This document shows positions 1-12,364 of a stretch of 64,000 nt of DNA, piece by piece. How positions within the stretch are numbered: the stretch's first letter is position 1; each line of letters opens with the position of its first letter. Below the pieces are notes generated by a model that saw nothing but the letters and a program-made list of their open reading frames with translations, did no database searches and had not been told where the DNA came from. The stretch covers positions 587,501-651,500 of the forward strand of contig JAJOZX010001080.1 in assembly GCA_023014485.1 (NCBI GenBank), read 5' to 3'. A program made the position numbers and the translations under genes. This DNA is from Bathynomus jamesi. Taxonomy: Eukaryota > Arthropoda > Malacostraca > Isopoda > Cirolanidae.

Positions 1-29
1 GAAAAAGAAGAAAAATGATTCCAGTCTTT

Positions 30-97
30 CGTGTATTCAACAGTACACCTCGTCAGGTGAAGCACATTCCCTGACGAGGTGTACCGTTGAATACACG
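30..97. repeat. Hairpin-forming inverted repeat
   Basis: Two 27-base arms (30-56 and 71-97) are reverse complements with one mismatch, separated by a 14-base loop. No coding sequence lies in it. It sits upstream of a (TG)n(TA)n tract, a setting like that of the palindrome near the right end of the window. Confidence 0.85.
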
Positions 98-283
98 AAC
101 TATCTTGGAATAATTTTTTCTTTTTCCTTGTGGGTTTGCATCATATATACTGTATATATATAATATATATAAAACTCTTCTGTGGAAATTAAATATGGAT
201 TTAATTTTCCCAGAAGTGTTCCTTGTTCTGTGCACAGTCTGTGTAACATAAAAGTTTCTCGGGGGACCATTCTGAGTTGTATC

Positions 284-346
<63 letters not shown>
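284..346. repeat. Compound (TG)n(TA)n microsatellite
   Basis: A run of TG dinucleotides passes directly into a run of TA dinucleotides. Open frames across it encode only alternating Tyr-Ile or Thr-His and are not genes. The sequence from 98 to 480 holds nothing else that I recognise. Confidence 0.95.
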
Positions 347-349
<3 letters not shown>

Positions 350-492
350 CCAAATCCTTATCTTGATAATTTTTTTCATAAAAAGAAAATCTAATTTTTA
401 TTTTTGGACAAATTATTATGATAATTTTTTCCCTTCTTTGTTATTGTCAGGAAGAGCGAGAAACCGTGGACTGTCCCAAGCCAATTTGAGAA

Positions 493-650
493 ATGGAGAG
501 TAGGGTGTAGTAATGAACCCGCTACACGTAATGTATTTGGCTCATTCTAGCCGCCATTTTAGCGGGGACTTATTTTTCCTGGTTGGTGGCGTTACTGCCC
601 CTCACATTTCCTTCAATTGGACGAACGACGTAAAACAGATCAACCAACCA
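493..650. repeat. Diverged interspersed repeat, copy A
   Basis: This segment aligns with 936-1092 through shared blocks (a CCCGCT..ACGTA.TGTATTTGG block, a GGNACTTATTTTT block and a GTGGC.TTAC block). Both copies end near a run reading ATC(G)ACCAACC. No TIRs or coding sequence are visible, so its class is unknown. Confidence 0.6.
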
Positions 651-935
651 ACAAACTATCATCTTGATGAAAAGTAAATCTTTATTTTTGAGTATCTGGC
701 AGTATAAGACTAAAGTCCTCCTATCCGAAAACTCCTCTGCTCTTAAGACTGTAAATAGAATTTTGTGCAGTCATTTAAAGGACTTATTCACGACTTATTC
801 AGGACTTATTCTTTCCTGAAACTGAGACCGATTCAGTAAGAAGAAAAACCTATTTCAGGCGAGTTATTAAAACTGATGCTTTTCAACCACGAAGAACCTA
901 TTCATTCCTACCCAAGCTACTGGTAGTTAGAGAGA

Positions 936-1092
936 TGGGAAGAAAGGGGATGGGTGACGAGCCCGCTGTACGTAGTGTATTTGGTTCGACGGAGTTCTTA
1001 AAAGGAACTTATTTTTTTTTTACGGCTGGTGGCCTTACCGTCCTTCTCAGTGCCCTCTGGTGGACAAAGAACGTGCAGTGAATCGACCAACC
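936..1092. repeat. Diverged interspersed repeat, copy B
   Basis: Second copy of the repeat at 493-650, same orientation, perhaps 70-75% similar by eye. The interval between the copies (651-935) shows no gene. Confidence 0.6.
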
Positions 1093-1849
1093 ACAGAAAT
1101 TGAGGATTAAGAAGGAAGTTGGAGAGTGAAGTCTAAAGTTGGTGTTTAAGAGAGTAAGAAATAAAATATATTAATAACATTTGGTTACAACCAACAATAT
1201 GGTTAACTATTTGCTGACTAACCCACATTGTTAATGTAACTATGACTACGCTAACTTCAACGTAATCCTAACCAAAGTATTTCAGCTTACCCTTATGTGA
1301 AGTTGTTCAACTAATAAGCAAATAATGCCCACAAGACCAGCTCACATTAGCCTAAACTATGTATAAATTGAACAATGTTTTTGCAAACGAAATTGATGAC
1401 GTCACTGGGCTGTATCACTTGTAACGTCACTAGTAACGAAAGCCTTGAGATAACAAACGCCTTTATATATTGGTATAAGGACCACATCGATATAACGGAA
1501 AATTATTGTAAGGACCACCTCCAAATAATGACTGACCCTTCATAAAGATCAGTATAACGAAAAATCGCAAATAAAGACCACTTTATTATAATGATTCACC
1601 GTCTAATGCGACCACTTGTCATGAGTGGCAACCTGTCGCAGAGACCACTTTGTTACGATGACCGGTCATTATAAAGGTGACTCGGTTATAAAAAAATTTG
1701 CTATAAAGGTCAGTTCGTTATGGCAACCGCTTGGTTACAACGAAATCCTCGATAGAACGATAAACTCTGTAAAACCAAAATCTTATTATAAAGGCCACAT
1801 CTATAAAATGAAGATTTTTACGTAAAGAAAGACGCAAATGCAAAGAAAA
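1093..1849. other. Non-coding, degenerate TATAAAGG/TTATAACG motifs
   Basis: No credible gene is visible. From about 1470 to 1820 the text repeats loosely related phrases such as TATAAAGGTCA and TTATAACGA in both orientations. That could be an old degenerate tandem repeat or the decayed end of a pogo/Tigger-like element. Short open frames here lack any recognisable domain. Confidence 0.4.
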
Positions 1850-2220
1850 TACAGGGTGTCCACAATATCTTGTCACCCCAGTAAAATACTAACTGATTTT
1901 CGTTTTTCTTTCAGACCCATTTGAAGTGTGAGATAGAGCAGCTATACGATTGAACAACGCATATTGGCTAGTACCTGGGTCCGATTCAATGATGCAGCTC
2001 CTTCAAAAAAGAACTGCACCATTGAATCGGTCCTGGAAGTCGGCACGAATATTTTCAATGGTTTTGCTATTACGTGGTCGCTCATAGACCCAGGTACTAA
2101 CCAATATGCGTTGTTCAATCGTACAGTTGCTACTATCACACATTTCAAATCGGTCTGAAAGAAAAACTAAAATCAGTTAGTATTTTACTGGGGGTGACAC
2201 GACATTGTGGACACCCTGTA
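1850..2220. mobile_element. Mariner-type foldback MITE
   Basis: Long inverted repeats of about 130 bases (1850-1981 and 2087-2220) begin with TACAGGGTGTCCACAAT and end with its complement. The outer dinucleotide is TA on both sides, consistent with a Tc1/mariner TA target duplication. The roughly 105-base centre also holds partial complements. No transposase is encoded, so it is non-autonomous. Overlapping antisense open frames here are products of the inverted repeat. Confidence 0.85.
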
Positions 2221-2343
2221 ATTAATAATAATTTGGGACAAAGAAACTGCTAAGTAAAAGATACCATTAAATTAATGAATTGCAAATAGCATAAACCCTT
2301 TTGATGAGTCCCAATTCTAAATGAAATTCACCTCAGCTTAGAC

Positions 2344-2527
2344 CAGGGGTTCTTGACCATTTTAGGCTGCGATCCAAATTCTGGTCTCGGAGCTAGCTCG
2401 GCGATCAATCGCAGTAGATAATAAAATAAATAATAATGATAAAATGATTAGGGATAACATAAATAAATAATAAATTACAATTTAATGACCCAAGTTTGGG
2501 TCGCGATCCAGAGGTTAAGAACCACTG
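2344..2527. mobile_element. hAT MITE with 8-bp duplication GCTTAGAC
   Basis: The 184-base element begins CAGGGGTTCTTGACC and ends with the inverted version. It is flanked by identical octamers GCTTAGAC at 2336-2343 and 2528-2535. An 8-bp duplication with CAGNGG termini is the hAT (Charlie-like) hallmark. The interior is AT-rich and non-coding. Confidence 0.9.
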
Positions 2528-2775
2528 GCTTAGACTAACCAACATTTAATATCTGTTGTTAAAGCGAATGAGAAGCTTTTATTTCTTTTAATACTGTACA
2601 ACCCTAGGTACCATTTTGTTTTAAGTTTACTTCAAGTGAATCTGTTAACCCCCCTACTACCAACGGGGGGTAAGCAAATTACCTGCTGTCATCAGCATTA
2701 TACAAACACACACCAAAGAAAAACGATAGTGCACAGAAGCACCGGACAAAAGAGCACAGATACAGAAGGACACTC
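2528..2775. other. Non-coding stretch before LINE relic
   Basis: Contains a C6/G6 local inverted repeat near 2649-2672. From about 2690 it reads as lysine/arginine-rich sequence that may be the eroded upstream part of the following LINE. No separate gene is seen. Confidence 0.4.
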
Positions 2776-4712
2776 ATGAGAAAGAGAACAAAGCTATCTA
2801 AACAACTGACAAAGCAATTAAGTGATACAAGACATAGTAACATCTGGAATCAGATACTGATGTTAGAACTTAAAATAAAGGAGTCAACCATAAGAGAGAA
2901 TATTGATAATGAACACAAAGCTATTGGCACTATAAAGGAAAATAGCAAATTCTTCTTTAGCTATGCTAAACGCAAAGCAGTTATCAAAACGAGCATTGGC
3001 CCATTGCTTGCTAAAGATGGACTAACTCTCACATCTAATACACAGGAAATGGCAAACATTCTACAATCTCAATATGCTTTAAGCTGGAATACCCCTGTAG
3101 TAGCAAAGAAAATAAAAACTACAGCATTTTTTGATAGAGAAGAAAATGACCAAGACAGACCATTATTGGAAGATATACAAATAACCACTAGAGATATACA
3201 ACAGGCAATAACAGAGCTACCGGGGAGTTCAGCCCCTGGTCCAGATGAAATTGGAGCCAAGATTCTTAAGGAATGCAAACATACTTTATCTCTGCCTTTG
3301 AAAATCCTGTGGAGATCCTCACTAGACACCAGTAGAATACCACCAATCATGAAACAAGCAAATATTACCCCAATCTACAAAGGAGGCAAAAGAAAGGAAG
3401 CCAAGAACTATAGACCCATATCTTCGACTTCCCATATTATTAAAATATTTGAGAAAGTCCTGAAAAGGCACATTGTTAGTTTTATAGAAAATGAACATCT
3501 CTTAGAAGACTTTCAACATGGCTTCAGACACAAGAGATCCTGCCTTACTGAACTTATAGACCATTGCAATACAATCCTACAATATTTGGGAGAAAACCAC
3601 AATGCTGATGTCATTTATCTAGACTGCAAAAGCTTTTGACAAGGTTGACCATGGTATATTATTCCATAAACTAAAAGAACTTGGTATTTGTGGAAAAATA
3701 GGAAAATGGATCCATGCCTTTCTCTCTGACAGAAAACAAATAACAATTGTAAATGGAGCAAGATCTATAGAAAAAGAAGTGATTAGTGGAGTGCCGCAAG
3801 GCACAGTACTAGGACAAAATTCTATTCATTATAATGCTAAACAATATAAACTGTAACCTAGGAAGCTCTCTCCTGTCATTCGCAGATGATACCAGAATAC
3901 TAAGACCAATTACAGAAAAAGAAGACTGTGTAGAGCTACAAAAAGATCTACAAACTATATATGCATGGGCAGATGCAAACAATATGGCCTTCAATGAAGA
4001 CAAATTTGAACTAATTAAGTATGGACCAAATAAATACCTGAAAGAACAATTCAACTACACTGGACCCACAGGAAAAGATATTGCACAAACTGATCATGTC
4101 AGGGATCTAGGGATTATATTATCTGAAGATGCAACATTCAACAGGCACATTGACAAAGTAACCTCATCATGCAAACAACTAATAGGATATATACTGAGGA
4201 CATTCAGAACTAGGGACAGTATGACCATGCTTACCCTGTGGAAATCATTTGTCCTTCCACGCATTGACTACTGCTCTCAATTATGGTTTCCCAACAAACA
4301 GAATGAATTGCAAAAAATTGAGGGCCTACAAAGAACCTTTACCTCGTATATTAAACCACCTGATGGGCAACAGGTGAGTAAAAACAAATTAAACTACTGG
4401 GATAAGCTCAGAGGCCTCAACCTTTATTCCATAGAGAGAAGGTTTGAGAGATACATCCTAATCTACACATGGAGAATTCTAGAAGGGCTTTTAGTTGCCC
4501 CCAATACTGAACCAATTGTGCCCACCTTAACAAGAACTGGCAGAATGTGTAAAAAATATCACCTCCCACCATAATTACCGAGGTCCGGACCTCGGTGACC
4601 TCATAGGTAGTTACGGCCATGATTCAAACCCTTCAATATAATAGTATCTCTAGGCAGGGTTCTCGCCTGTTTAACTCCTTGCCTCAGTACCTTAGAGATA
4701 TAAGTGCAGTCC
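2776..4712 (+). pseudogene. CR1-like LINE reverse transcriptase relic
   Basis: This is the reverse transcriptase of a non-LTR retrotransposon, which would copy element RNA at a nicked target. The first frame (2776-3639, 287 residues) carries the APGPDE finger motif, NITPIYKGG and NYRPIS. A frameshift near 3635 moves to a frame containing FDKVDH and GVPQG. A deletion near 3815 leads into the frame 3834-4574, whose catalytic box is FADDT, followed by a C-terminal region ending in a GRMC motif. Traces of the C-terminus, including SLPQYLRDI, continue to about 4710. The endonuclease domain is absent, so it is 5' truncated. Similar sequences are abundant in crustacean genomes, by memory rather than by search. 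Confidence 0.85.
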
Positions 4713-5389
4713 CACAGATCGTATGGCAGGAGCAAGAGAAAAGAAGGGTGGCGACCCCGTCGTGGCCCCACCTCAGGAGGCGCTGAGCGGACTTCGTGGG
4801 AGCAGCGCACCCTTGAGGCAGAAGCGCTTTAAGGTTGTTAAGGCTGTTACCCCACGCCCATGTTTTGTGTATATTTCTGTGTATATTTTGTGTATACAAT
4901 TTTCCTTTCGAGTATTTGTTACCGAGTCTTTGAAAGACACAGGAAGATAAATGAATTTTCTTTGTTAATTTCTTAAAGAAATATTTGTGCGATTTGTTCT
5001 AAGGAACGAGATAAAAAAACTAGACTAATGCTTGTTATCTGCAAGAAACCCATTTGCCAAATTCATGTAGTAGAGAATGTTATTGTAAAATGCACAAAGG
5101 GTAGAAGTAAATAATGATTTGCTAAGGTAATACGTGATATGTTGAGCCCTGAAAATTTAATCTGAAGGTCGTGGGTTAGCTTCTCGTCTCGGATGTTAGA
5201 GTTTCATCGATTAAAGTGCTTATCTGCGTCTCCCTTAGTTGGAATTTTACGTAAAGCTGTAGGTCCCCTCCGTCATATGACATGTGTAGTTGTTATGAAG
5301 GCAGAAAACCAACCTAAAATTTATTTATAAAAGTAGCTTATTTATGTCTAACCCATAGTATGCCTATTTAGTAGACTATCCCTAGACAG
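4713..5389. other. No gene seen
   Basis: Follows the LINE relic. Open frames across 4720-4950 show no domain and seem to be chance reading of GC-rich LINE 3' sequence. The rest is AT-rich with no TIRs or coding signal that I can support. Confidence 0.4.
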
Positions 5390-5485
5390 CTGCAATGATA
5401 ATTTTTGATCACCTGAAGATGAGGGCCCCCAGCGTTCTGTAGTTATCCTTATAAGGCTAACTAACGAAAATATGACGACGTAACC
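5390..5485 (+). repeat. Interspersed repeat, copy also at 21744-21836 inverted
   Basis: The phrase TTTTTGATCACCTGAAGAT, then a run ending CTAACTAACGAAAATAT, recurs reverse-complemented at 21744-21836. No coding content is seen. It lies immediately left of the BEL/Pao copy 1 LTR. Confidence 0.65.
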
Positions 5486-5508
5486 CAGGGCGGTTTCGTG
5501 GCATAAGG

Positions 5509-6101
5509 TGTTAGAAAATCTAGAAGAGGAAGAACCATTGTTGTCCCAAGGCGATATGATGACTAAGCTGATTGATGCAGCATTGCTTGTATATATTAAG
5601 TTAAGGTGTATATATATCCATCTCATAATTGTAAGGTTAGTGAAAAATTAACTTAATTTAGAGCTAGCATTTTTTAGCTCTTGTGGCATCATTGTTTGGT
5701 CACACTGTTGGCATCATTTTGGGGCGCTGTGCGTTCTTTCTACTCGTTTGTGGGATGTCGTACGTACAGGGTGTGGTCTGTTAGAGAGCTCTCTTGCAAT
5801 TCAGTTTGGTTGTTTAGATACAAGATTGTTGCATCGTGCAATAGTCCAGGTTGCGTTGTTGTTGCAAGGTTGAGAAAGAAGACCATAAATAGTACCCCTT
5901 TTGTTTATATTAAATTCATGTAACAGAGGTCTAAGGTAGGCCCGCATCGAGTCAGCAACCCTGAGGTAGGACCTAATAGGATCTCAAATCCGTAAGTTTT
6001 AATTTTAGCTTAACTTGGGCTGTAGGTAGCACTGGCCCTTTAGAAGTTGGCCGTTCACGGCTCAGCTGGGATTTTGAACCCAACAAATAAATAAAATAAC
6101 A
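5509..6101 (+). repeat. 5' LTR of BEL/Pao copy 1
   Basis: 593 bases starting TGTTAG and ending ATAACA, the TG..CA rule. It matches the two LTRs of copy 2 (11084-11687 and 17540-18145) in reverse orientation with scattered differences. It contains TATATATAT near 5589-5618. Open frames inside it are incidental, apart from the family's pol C-terminus that normally reads into the start of the 3' LTR. Confidence 0.92.
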
Positions 6102-6120
6102 TGGTCCTTCAGAACCGGAT
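6102..6120 (+). promoter_or_regulatory. tRNA primer-binding site, copy 1
   Basis: TGGTCCTTCAGAACCGGAT directly abuts the 5' LTR. It begins TGG, the complement of the universal tRNA CCA tail, as expected for a minus-strand primer site. The same sequence abuts the 5' LTR of copy 2 at 17521-17539. Which tRNA is used was not determined. Confidence 0.8.
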
Positions 6121-6206
6121 TCTACCCCAAGACTGAGTCAGTGACCATTTTTCGGCAAAGTTCTGATTGTACAAATTGTAGCCCAAGTTAGGCCTAGACG
6201 GGTTGA

Positions 6207-6590
6207 GTATTATTGAATTAAGGTCCCAGGGTAGAAAAGTTGGTCGCCCAATTGCGAAACTTGGCCAGTCGTCTGTCGTTGTTTTTGGCCTACATTTTAC
6301 CGGTTTGGTTAATTTTGGGTTATTATTGAATTAAGGTCCCAGGGTAGAAAGTTTGGTCGCCCAATTGCGAAACTTGGCCAGTCGTCTGTCGTTGTTTTGG
6401 CCTACATTTTACCGGTTTGGTTAATTTGGGTTATTATTGAATTAAGGTCCCAGGGTAGAAAGTTTGGTTGCCCAATTGCGAAACTTGGCCAGTCGTCTGT
6501 CGTTGTTTTTGGCCTACATTTTACCGGTTTGGTTAATTTGGGTTATTATTGAATTAAGGTCCTGGGGTGGAAAATTTGGTATTCCATACT
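6207..6590 (+). repeat. Leader tandem repeat, about 112-bp unit, 3+ copies
   Basis: Units starting at TATTGAATTAAGG recur at about 6211, 6323, 6434 and 6547, the last diverged and partial. They lie between the primer-binding site and gag. Copy 2 has only two full units at 17185-17430, so copy number varies within the family. Confidence 0.85.
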
Positions 6591-6721
6591 GGTGTTTGGT
6601 TAGTACCCCACCCAGCAATTCAGTTTATTTGAAAGTAAAATTTGCGTTTGATCAGTTTGGTTAAGTATTTCTGCCAATTCAGCTCATTTGGTATTGAGCC
6701 CAATTGTTGTTTGCATTGAAG

Positions 6722-8340
6722 ACGAGTGCATCTGAATTGAACAAATTTATAAAAAGGAGAAGCGCCTACAAAGGTCTAATTACAAAGGTCATTGCCACTA
6801 TAGATTCTGCCATAGAGCAAGAGGATTTACGCTTAGTGACTGCGCAGCTTTCCATATTAGAAACTAAAAAGGTTGCTCTAAGTGAGGTAAATGTTAAAAT
6901 TGAGGCTCTTATAGAAGAGGATGAAATAGAAAATAACATAATTTACTTTGAAGAGATTATTGGTGATATAATTAAAGTAGGCCTCCGAGCAAAAGAGTTT
7001 AGCAGCTCAGTACAGTTAGAGACCAGGTCTAATAATGAAACACAACACTCAACAAATGATGTTTGTGAAGTTAAGGTTAACAGATCTGTAGTTCAATTAC
7101 CGAGGCTTGTACTCAAAGCATTTTCTGGGAGTATTCAGGAATGGCAAGGATGGGCAGACAGTTTTCAATCAGCAGTTCATTCTAGTCAAGTGTTAAGTGC
7201 CGTGGAGAAGTTTAATTATTTGCGGTCCCTCTTGGAAGGGGAGGCAGCAAAGACTATAGCAGGATTAGCATTAACAGAGGCTAATTATAATGTGGCTTGG
7301 GATATATTAAAGAAACGGTTTGGTAAGCCAGAGATCTTAATTAAAAGCCACCTCCGTGCACTTTTAGCTATACCTCCTGTTAATAATCCTAATAGTGTCA
7401 AGGAGTTACGGCAGTTATATGATGAATTTTAAATTAGAACTAGGTCCCTGGACAACTTGGGTGTAGGAATGGAAAGGTATGGTATAATGTTGGTTCCTAC
7501 ACTGGAGTCTAAATTGCCTAGCTCAATTTTGCTTGAATTAAGTAGGGGACACTCTGCAGAACATGTGTACATCCCCCTTCAGCAGATGTTAAGTCTTTTA
7601 GGCACAGAATTAGCAAGACGAGAGGGAGTTGAGTTTGCACAGTGGGATGGTAAACAAGGGACAAAGGCAGGCACAGCACCAAAGTTTCCACAAAAGGGAA
7701 TAGCCCAGGTACAGTGTCAGCTCTACATGCATCCTCTGAGAATAAATTAAAGGGAATCAAGGAATGCATATTTTGCGAAGGCAACCACAAGTCATATAAA
7801 TGTGAAGTGGCTGAGGCTTTACCCCTTGAGGAGAGAAAGGACAGGGTAACTAAGTCCACAGCATGTTTTAAATGTTTTTTGAAAGGTCATAGAGCAAGGT
7901 TTTGTAAGTTTAAAATTTTGTGCAAAAAATGTCATGGTAGGCATCAGCCATTATTGTGTGAAAACACTCCTAGTAGGCCTACCCCAGAAGTAGAGACATC
8001 AGTGGCACATGCCACTGCTATGCAAGGGAGTAAAAGTAAAGGGGGATTATTGCAAACAACTGCAGCCTTATTAATTGGGAATGAGGGAGAAGCTACTGTA
8101 AGAGTGTTGTTTGATAGTGGTAGCCAGTGAAGTTTTATTAAGACCAGAATTTCCAGAAAATTGAAGTTTAAAGAACTTAAGAGGGAAAATTTAAGAATTT
8201 CTGGGTTTGGGGGTTCCGTTCAAAACCGAACCAAATTTAAGAAGGTAGAAGTTCTGGTTAAAGGGTTGTTACCGCAAAGTCCCACTATCAAGGTCTAAGC
8301 TGTAGAGATTGAGGAACTTTGTGCTCCAGTCACTACTTGT
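6722..8340 (+). pseudogene. gag: BEL/Pao copy 1 gag and protease region (broken)
   Basis: Encodes the structural gag region with a DUF1759-type domain (WQGWADSFQSAV, LEGEAAKTI), Cys-His zinc-knuckle motifs (CFKCFLKGHRARFC and a following CKKCHGRH) and a retropepsin-like LFDSGS motif near 8112-8127. The start codon of copy 2 (ATG) is ACG here at 6722. Breaks are a TAA at about 7429, a frameshift near 7660, and a TGA right after the protease motif at 8128 where copy 2 has a cysteine codon. It would bind and package element RNA in virus-like particles but cannot do so in this form. Confidence 0.88.
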
Positions 8341-8346
8341 TTAGAT

Positions 8347-11083
8347 ATGGCATGTGTCCAAGAATTGCAAGTTAAAGGAATTAATTTGGGCAATAATAAG
8401 TTTGAAAGGACAGAAGATATTAGTCTTTTGATTGGAGCTGACTATTATTGGGACTTCATCACTGGTAATATTGTCCGCACATCTCGAGGCCCGGTAGCTA
8501 TTGAAAGTAAGCTAGGCTGGATGCTACATGGTAGTTATTGCAATGAAATGGAAGTTAAGGCTCTTTTTGTTAAGATTGAGGAGAACAGCCATGGTCTGGA
8601 AAGGCATTTGAAAGCGTTTTGGGAACTTGAATCTATTGGCATAAAGGACAAACAGGCAAGTACAGTGAACAATGATGTTTTAGAGCAATTTGAAAAAGGG
8701 ATTGGGTTTAGAGATGGTTGCTATGAAGTTGGCCTACCATGGAAGGATTCTTGCAAACCCGGTTCAAACCTTCAGCTAGCTAATCGGAGGTTGGAGACTT
8801 CATTGTACAGGCTAAGAAAAAATGAGGAATTGTTAATTGAATACAATGAGGCCATCCTAAGTTATGTAAGGGAGGGCTATGCTGAAAGGGTGCAAGGTGA
8901 GCTGGTGAGCCAGGAGGCACATTATCTGCCACACCATGCAGTGGTACGGCAGGGTAGTTTTTGATGGCTCAGCCAAACACAAAGGTGGTGTGTCCTTGAA
9001 TGACTGTTTGGATGCTGGGCCAAATTTAAATGCAGATTTATTTTCCTTGTTACTGAGATTCAGGTTTGGTAGAGTAGCATTGACTGCAGATGTGAAGCAA
9101 GCCTTTTTGCGGATAAAGTTAAAACCAGAGGACAGAGATGCAGTAAGGTATCTGTGGTTGGATACGAAAGACTTGTTGGAAAATGAACCTAAGGTTCAAG
9201 CATATAGAATGAAGTCAGTGTTGTTTGGCCTCAGCTCTAGTCCATTTCTGTTGGCAGCTACTATGCAGTACCATTTTAAGAAATATTCTGAAGTCTATCC
9301 TAACACTATTGAACACATAAGGAAAAATTTTTATGTTGATGATTTGCTGTGTTCCGTGGATAATACAGAAATGGCTAAACAGATATTCATGGAGGCTAGA
9401 GCTATAATGAGGGAGGCTGGCATGGAGCTTAGAAAATGGCAGACCAATCATTCGCAATTACAAGAGTTTATGAGTCATTCCTGTGTAGTACCTGATGCAG
9501 CAGAAAGTATTGAGGATTCTGGTATTAAGGAGTTGTAGGCAATAGACGCAAAGGTGCTAGTCATTGTTTGGCAGCAAGATGATGATTTGTTTACCTTCAA
9601 TGGGAAATCTTTAGTATTGCTGGCTGAGAATGAGACAAGGTGGACAAAACGTACAGCTCTTAGTTTGGCTTCAAAGGTCTTTGATCCTCTTGGATTCCTG
9701 GCTCCATTTGTGATAAAGTCAAAAATTTGGTTTCAGAGCCTCTGGGAAATTGGACTTGGTTGGGACCAAGAGTTACCTGATCATATGGTGGTAAGGTGGA
9801 AATATTGGTTCAAAGAATTGGCACATCTTGGAGACATTGAAATCCCAAGATGGTACTTTGGAGAGTTGAACAATAGTCCAGACAATTTGGAGCTGCACAT
9901 CTTTGTGATGCAAGTGAGGAAGCCTATGCAACTTGTATTTATATAAGAGGCGCATTGCAAGAGGAAGTAAGTTGCAGGTTGGTTGCTGCAAAGAGCAGAG
10001 TAGCACCTTTGAAAAGGCTTTCTGTTCTAAGGTTGGAATTGATGGGTGCAGTTATTGCTAGTCGGCTTGCAGTTATAGTGCAAAAGTCTTTGGCCCTCTC
10101 TGAAATTCCAAGCTATTATTGGACAGACTCCACTATAGTTTGGCACTGGTTAAGAAGCCAGGCAAGGAAATGGAAACCATTTGTTGCCAATAGGGTGGAG
10201 GAAATTCAAGCGCACACAGATCCCAAGCAATGGAAGCATTGTCCAGGCACCCAAAACCCCGCTGATTTACCAACACGAGGAATTTCAGTGAAAGATCTTG
10301 CACAGTCAAGTTTGTGGTGGAATGGGCCGGAGTGGCTAAAACTTGGAAGTGAAAACTGGCCTTCTAATCAGCCTATTGTAGGAGAATGCCAGGCTGAAGA
10401 AGCATGGGTGAGTGAGGTGAGAAAATGCGCTGTGAACAGTTGTCAAGTTATGCAGCAGGACCCCATATTGAGGCTTGAGGACATTAGCAGTCTGAAAAGA
10501 TTGTTAAGAGTGACAGCATGGGTATATAGATTTATCAACAACATTAAGGGAGAAACAAGAAGGGAAGGAATTCTGAACAGTAATGAGATTCAGCAAGCCA
10601 GGAAATACTGGGTGGTATATATGCAGAAGGAAAAATTTGGTGAAGAGAGAGAATTGCTCACCAGCCATCCATTACAGGTTCTACCAAACACATTCTGCGC
10701 TCAAGGGTTTGGATGTGTTTTTGGATCAGGATTTATTGAGAGTAGGAGGTAGATTACAGTTTTCTGGGCTTCCAGAGGAGAAAAGACATCCAATTTTGCT
10801 ACCTTCTGGGGGGCACTTTGTGGACCTTTTGATCCTGGATACTCATCATAAGCTGTTACATGCTGGAGTTAGAGAAGTGATAATAGAGATCAGACAACAG
10901 TTTTGGATTCCCAAAATTAGACAAGTAGTAAAAAAGGTCGTGCATAAATGTGTGGTTTGCAAGCGTTGGAGTGCAAAGCCTTTTTATGAAAAGGTGGCTC
11001 CACTTCCAAGAGAACGGTGTGTCTATACTGCCCCATTTGATGTAGTGGGAGTAGACTTTGCAGGGCCAGTCTATGTGTATGAG
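8347..11083 (+). pseudogene. pol: BEL/Pao copy 1 pol: RT, RNase H, integrase (broken)
   Basis: Frames carry, in order, a reverse transcriptase (DVKQAFLRIK, catalytic YVDD near 9335), an A17-family peptidase-like segment (SKVFDPLGFLAPF), an RNase H-like domain (YWTDSTIVWHW) and an integrase zinc-binding domain (HH/CxxC, CVVCKRW) entering the catalytic core at VDFAGPVYV. Breaks relative to copy 2 are a 23-base deletion near 8949, TGG to TAG at 9536, a frameshift near 9900 and one near 10690. It ends at 11083, where copy 2 is inserted. The remaining integrase fragment is at 18146-18241. Confidence 0.9.
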
Positions 11084-11687
11084 TGTTATTTTATTTATTT
11101 GTCGGGTTCGAAATCCCAGCTGAGCCGTGAACGGCCAAATTCTAAAGGGCAAGTTCTACCTAAAGCCCAAGTTAAGCTAAATTAAACTTTACGGATTTGA
11201 GATCCTATTAGGTCCTACCTCAGGGTAACCTCAGGGTTGCTGACTCGATGCGGGCCTACCTTAGACCTTAAATTACATGAACTTAAAAGGTAAACAAAAG
11301 GGTACTATTTGTGGTCTTCTTTATGAACCTTGCAACAACAACGCAACCTGGACTTGCACGATGCAACAATCATGTATCTAAACAACCAAACTGAATTGCA
11401 AGAGAGCTCTCTATCAAACCACACCTTTACGTACGACCTTCCACAAACGAGTAGAAAGGACGCGCAGCATCCCAAAATGATGCCAACAATGTGACCAAAC
11501 AACGATGCCACAAGAGCTCAAAAATGCTAGTTCTAAATTAATTTAATTTTTCACTAACCTTACAATTATGAGATGGATATATATACACCTTAACTTAATA
11601 TATATACAAGCAATGCTGCATCAATCAGCTTAGTCATCGTATCGCCTTGGGACAACAATGGTTCTTCCTCTTCTAGATTTTCTAACA
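11084..11687 (-). repeat. 3' LTR of BEL/Pao copy 2
   Basis: 604 bases, reading TGTTAG to ATAACA on the minus strand. It differs from the 5' LTR (17540-18145) by loss of two bases near 11355 and I see no other change. The pol C-terminal frame runs 19 codons into it and stops at 11630. Confidence 0.95.
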
Positions 11688-12364
11688 CTCCCCACCGAAG
11701 AGGCATTGTTGTCATTACCTTCTGCAAGGTTAGCCAAGCCTTCTTCATGAGGCTGTAACTCAAATGTTTCATCTTGACTATCTGTGTTTTTGCTGATTTC
11801 TAAAGCATAGAGTTTTTGTATAGGTCTCTTTAACTTTCCTCCTGAAGTCTTTACCAGTGCAGACCTAACTAAATTGTCTTTGCCAACAAACAACTCTTCA
11901 ATTATGCCAAGCTTCCAGCATTGCCTTGGTCTTTCATCCCCAATCATTACCACTTCTCCCACCTTGATACAATTTGCATTGGAGCCCTTTACCTTGCCTG
12001 ATGGGTAATAATTGAGTTCTGGCAAGTATTCCATCTGCCACCTCTTCCATAACTGATCTTGTAGCTCTTCAAGGTACCTGAACCGTCTGGTTAACTCTCC
12101 TTGAGTGCTCTGGATGGGCTGCAAGTCTTCTGGCACACTGGGGTTTGATGTTAATCGTTTACCACAAAGAAAATGATTTGGTGTCAATGGCTCTGCATCC
12201 TGCCTACTGTTGTAAACAAAAGTGATAGGCCTACTGTTCACCATTGCTTCTACTTCACATAAAACAGTAGAGAATTCTTCTTTGCTCAAATGAGCATTAG
12301 CTAAAAGTTTCTTAATGGACACTTTACACTTCTCACTAGCCTTTCCCAAAATCCTCCCCACCAT
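11630..12364 (-). pseudogene. pol: BEL/Pao copy 2 integrase C-terminal region (DUF5641)
   Basis: An open frame of 244 residues holds the end of the integrase and a DUF5641-type domain, typical of the Pao pol C-terminus (NSRPITFVYN, PLTPNHFLCG, VGEVVMI). It is displaced by one frame from the integrase core upstream, with a shift near 12310. It ends PRRYDD inside the 3' LTR. The domain is thought to help integrase bind DNA. In an intact element it would be part of the single polyprotein. Confidence 0.88.

Noticed and set aside
53..394. Open frames on both strands across the microsatellite
   Set aside because: They translate the (TG)n(TA)n tract and have no domain or codon signal.
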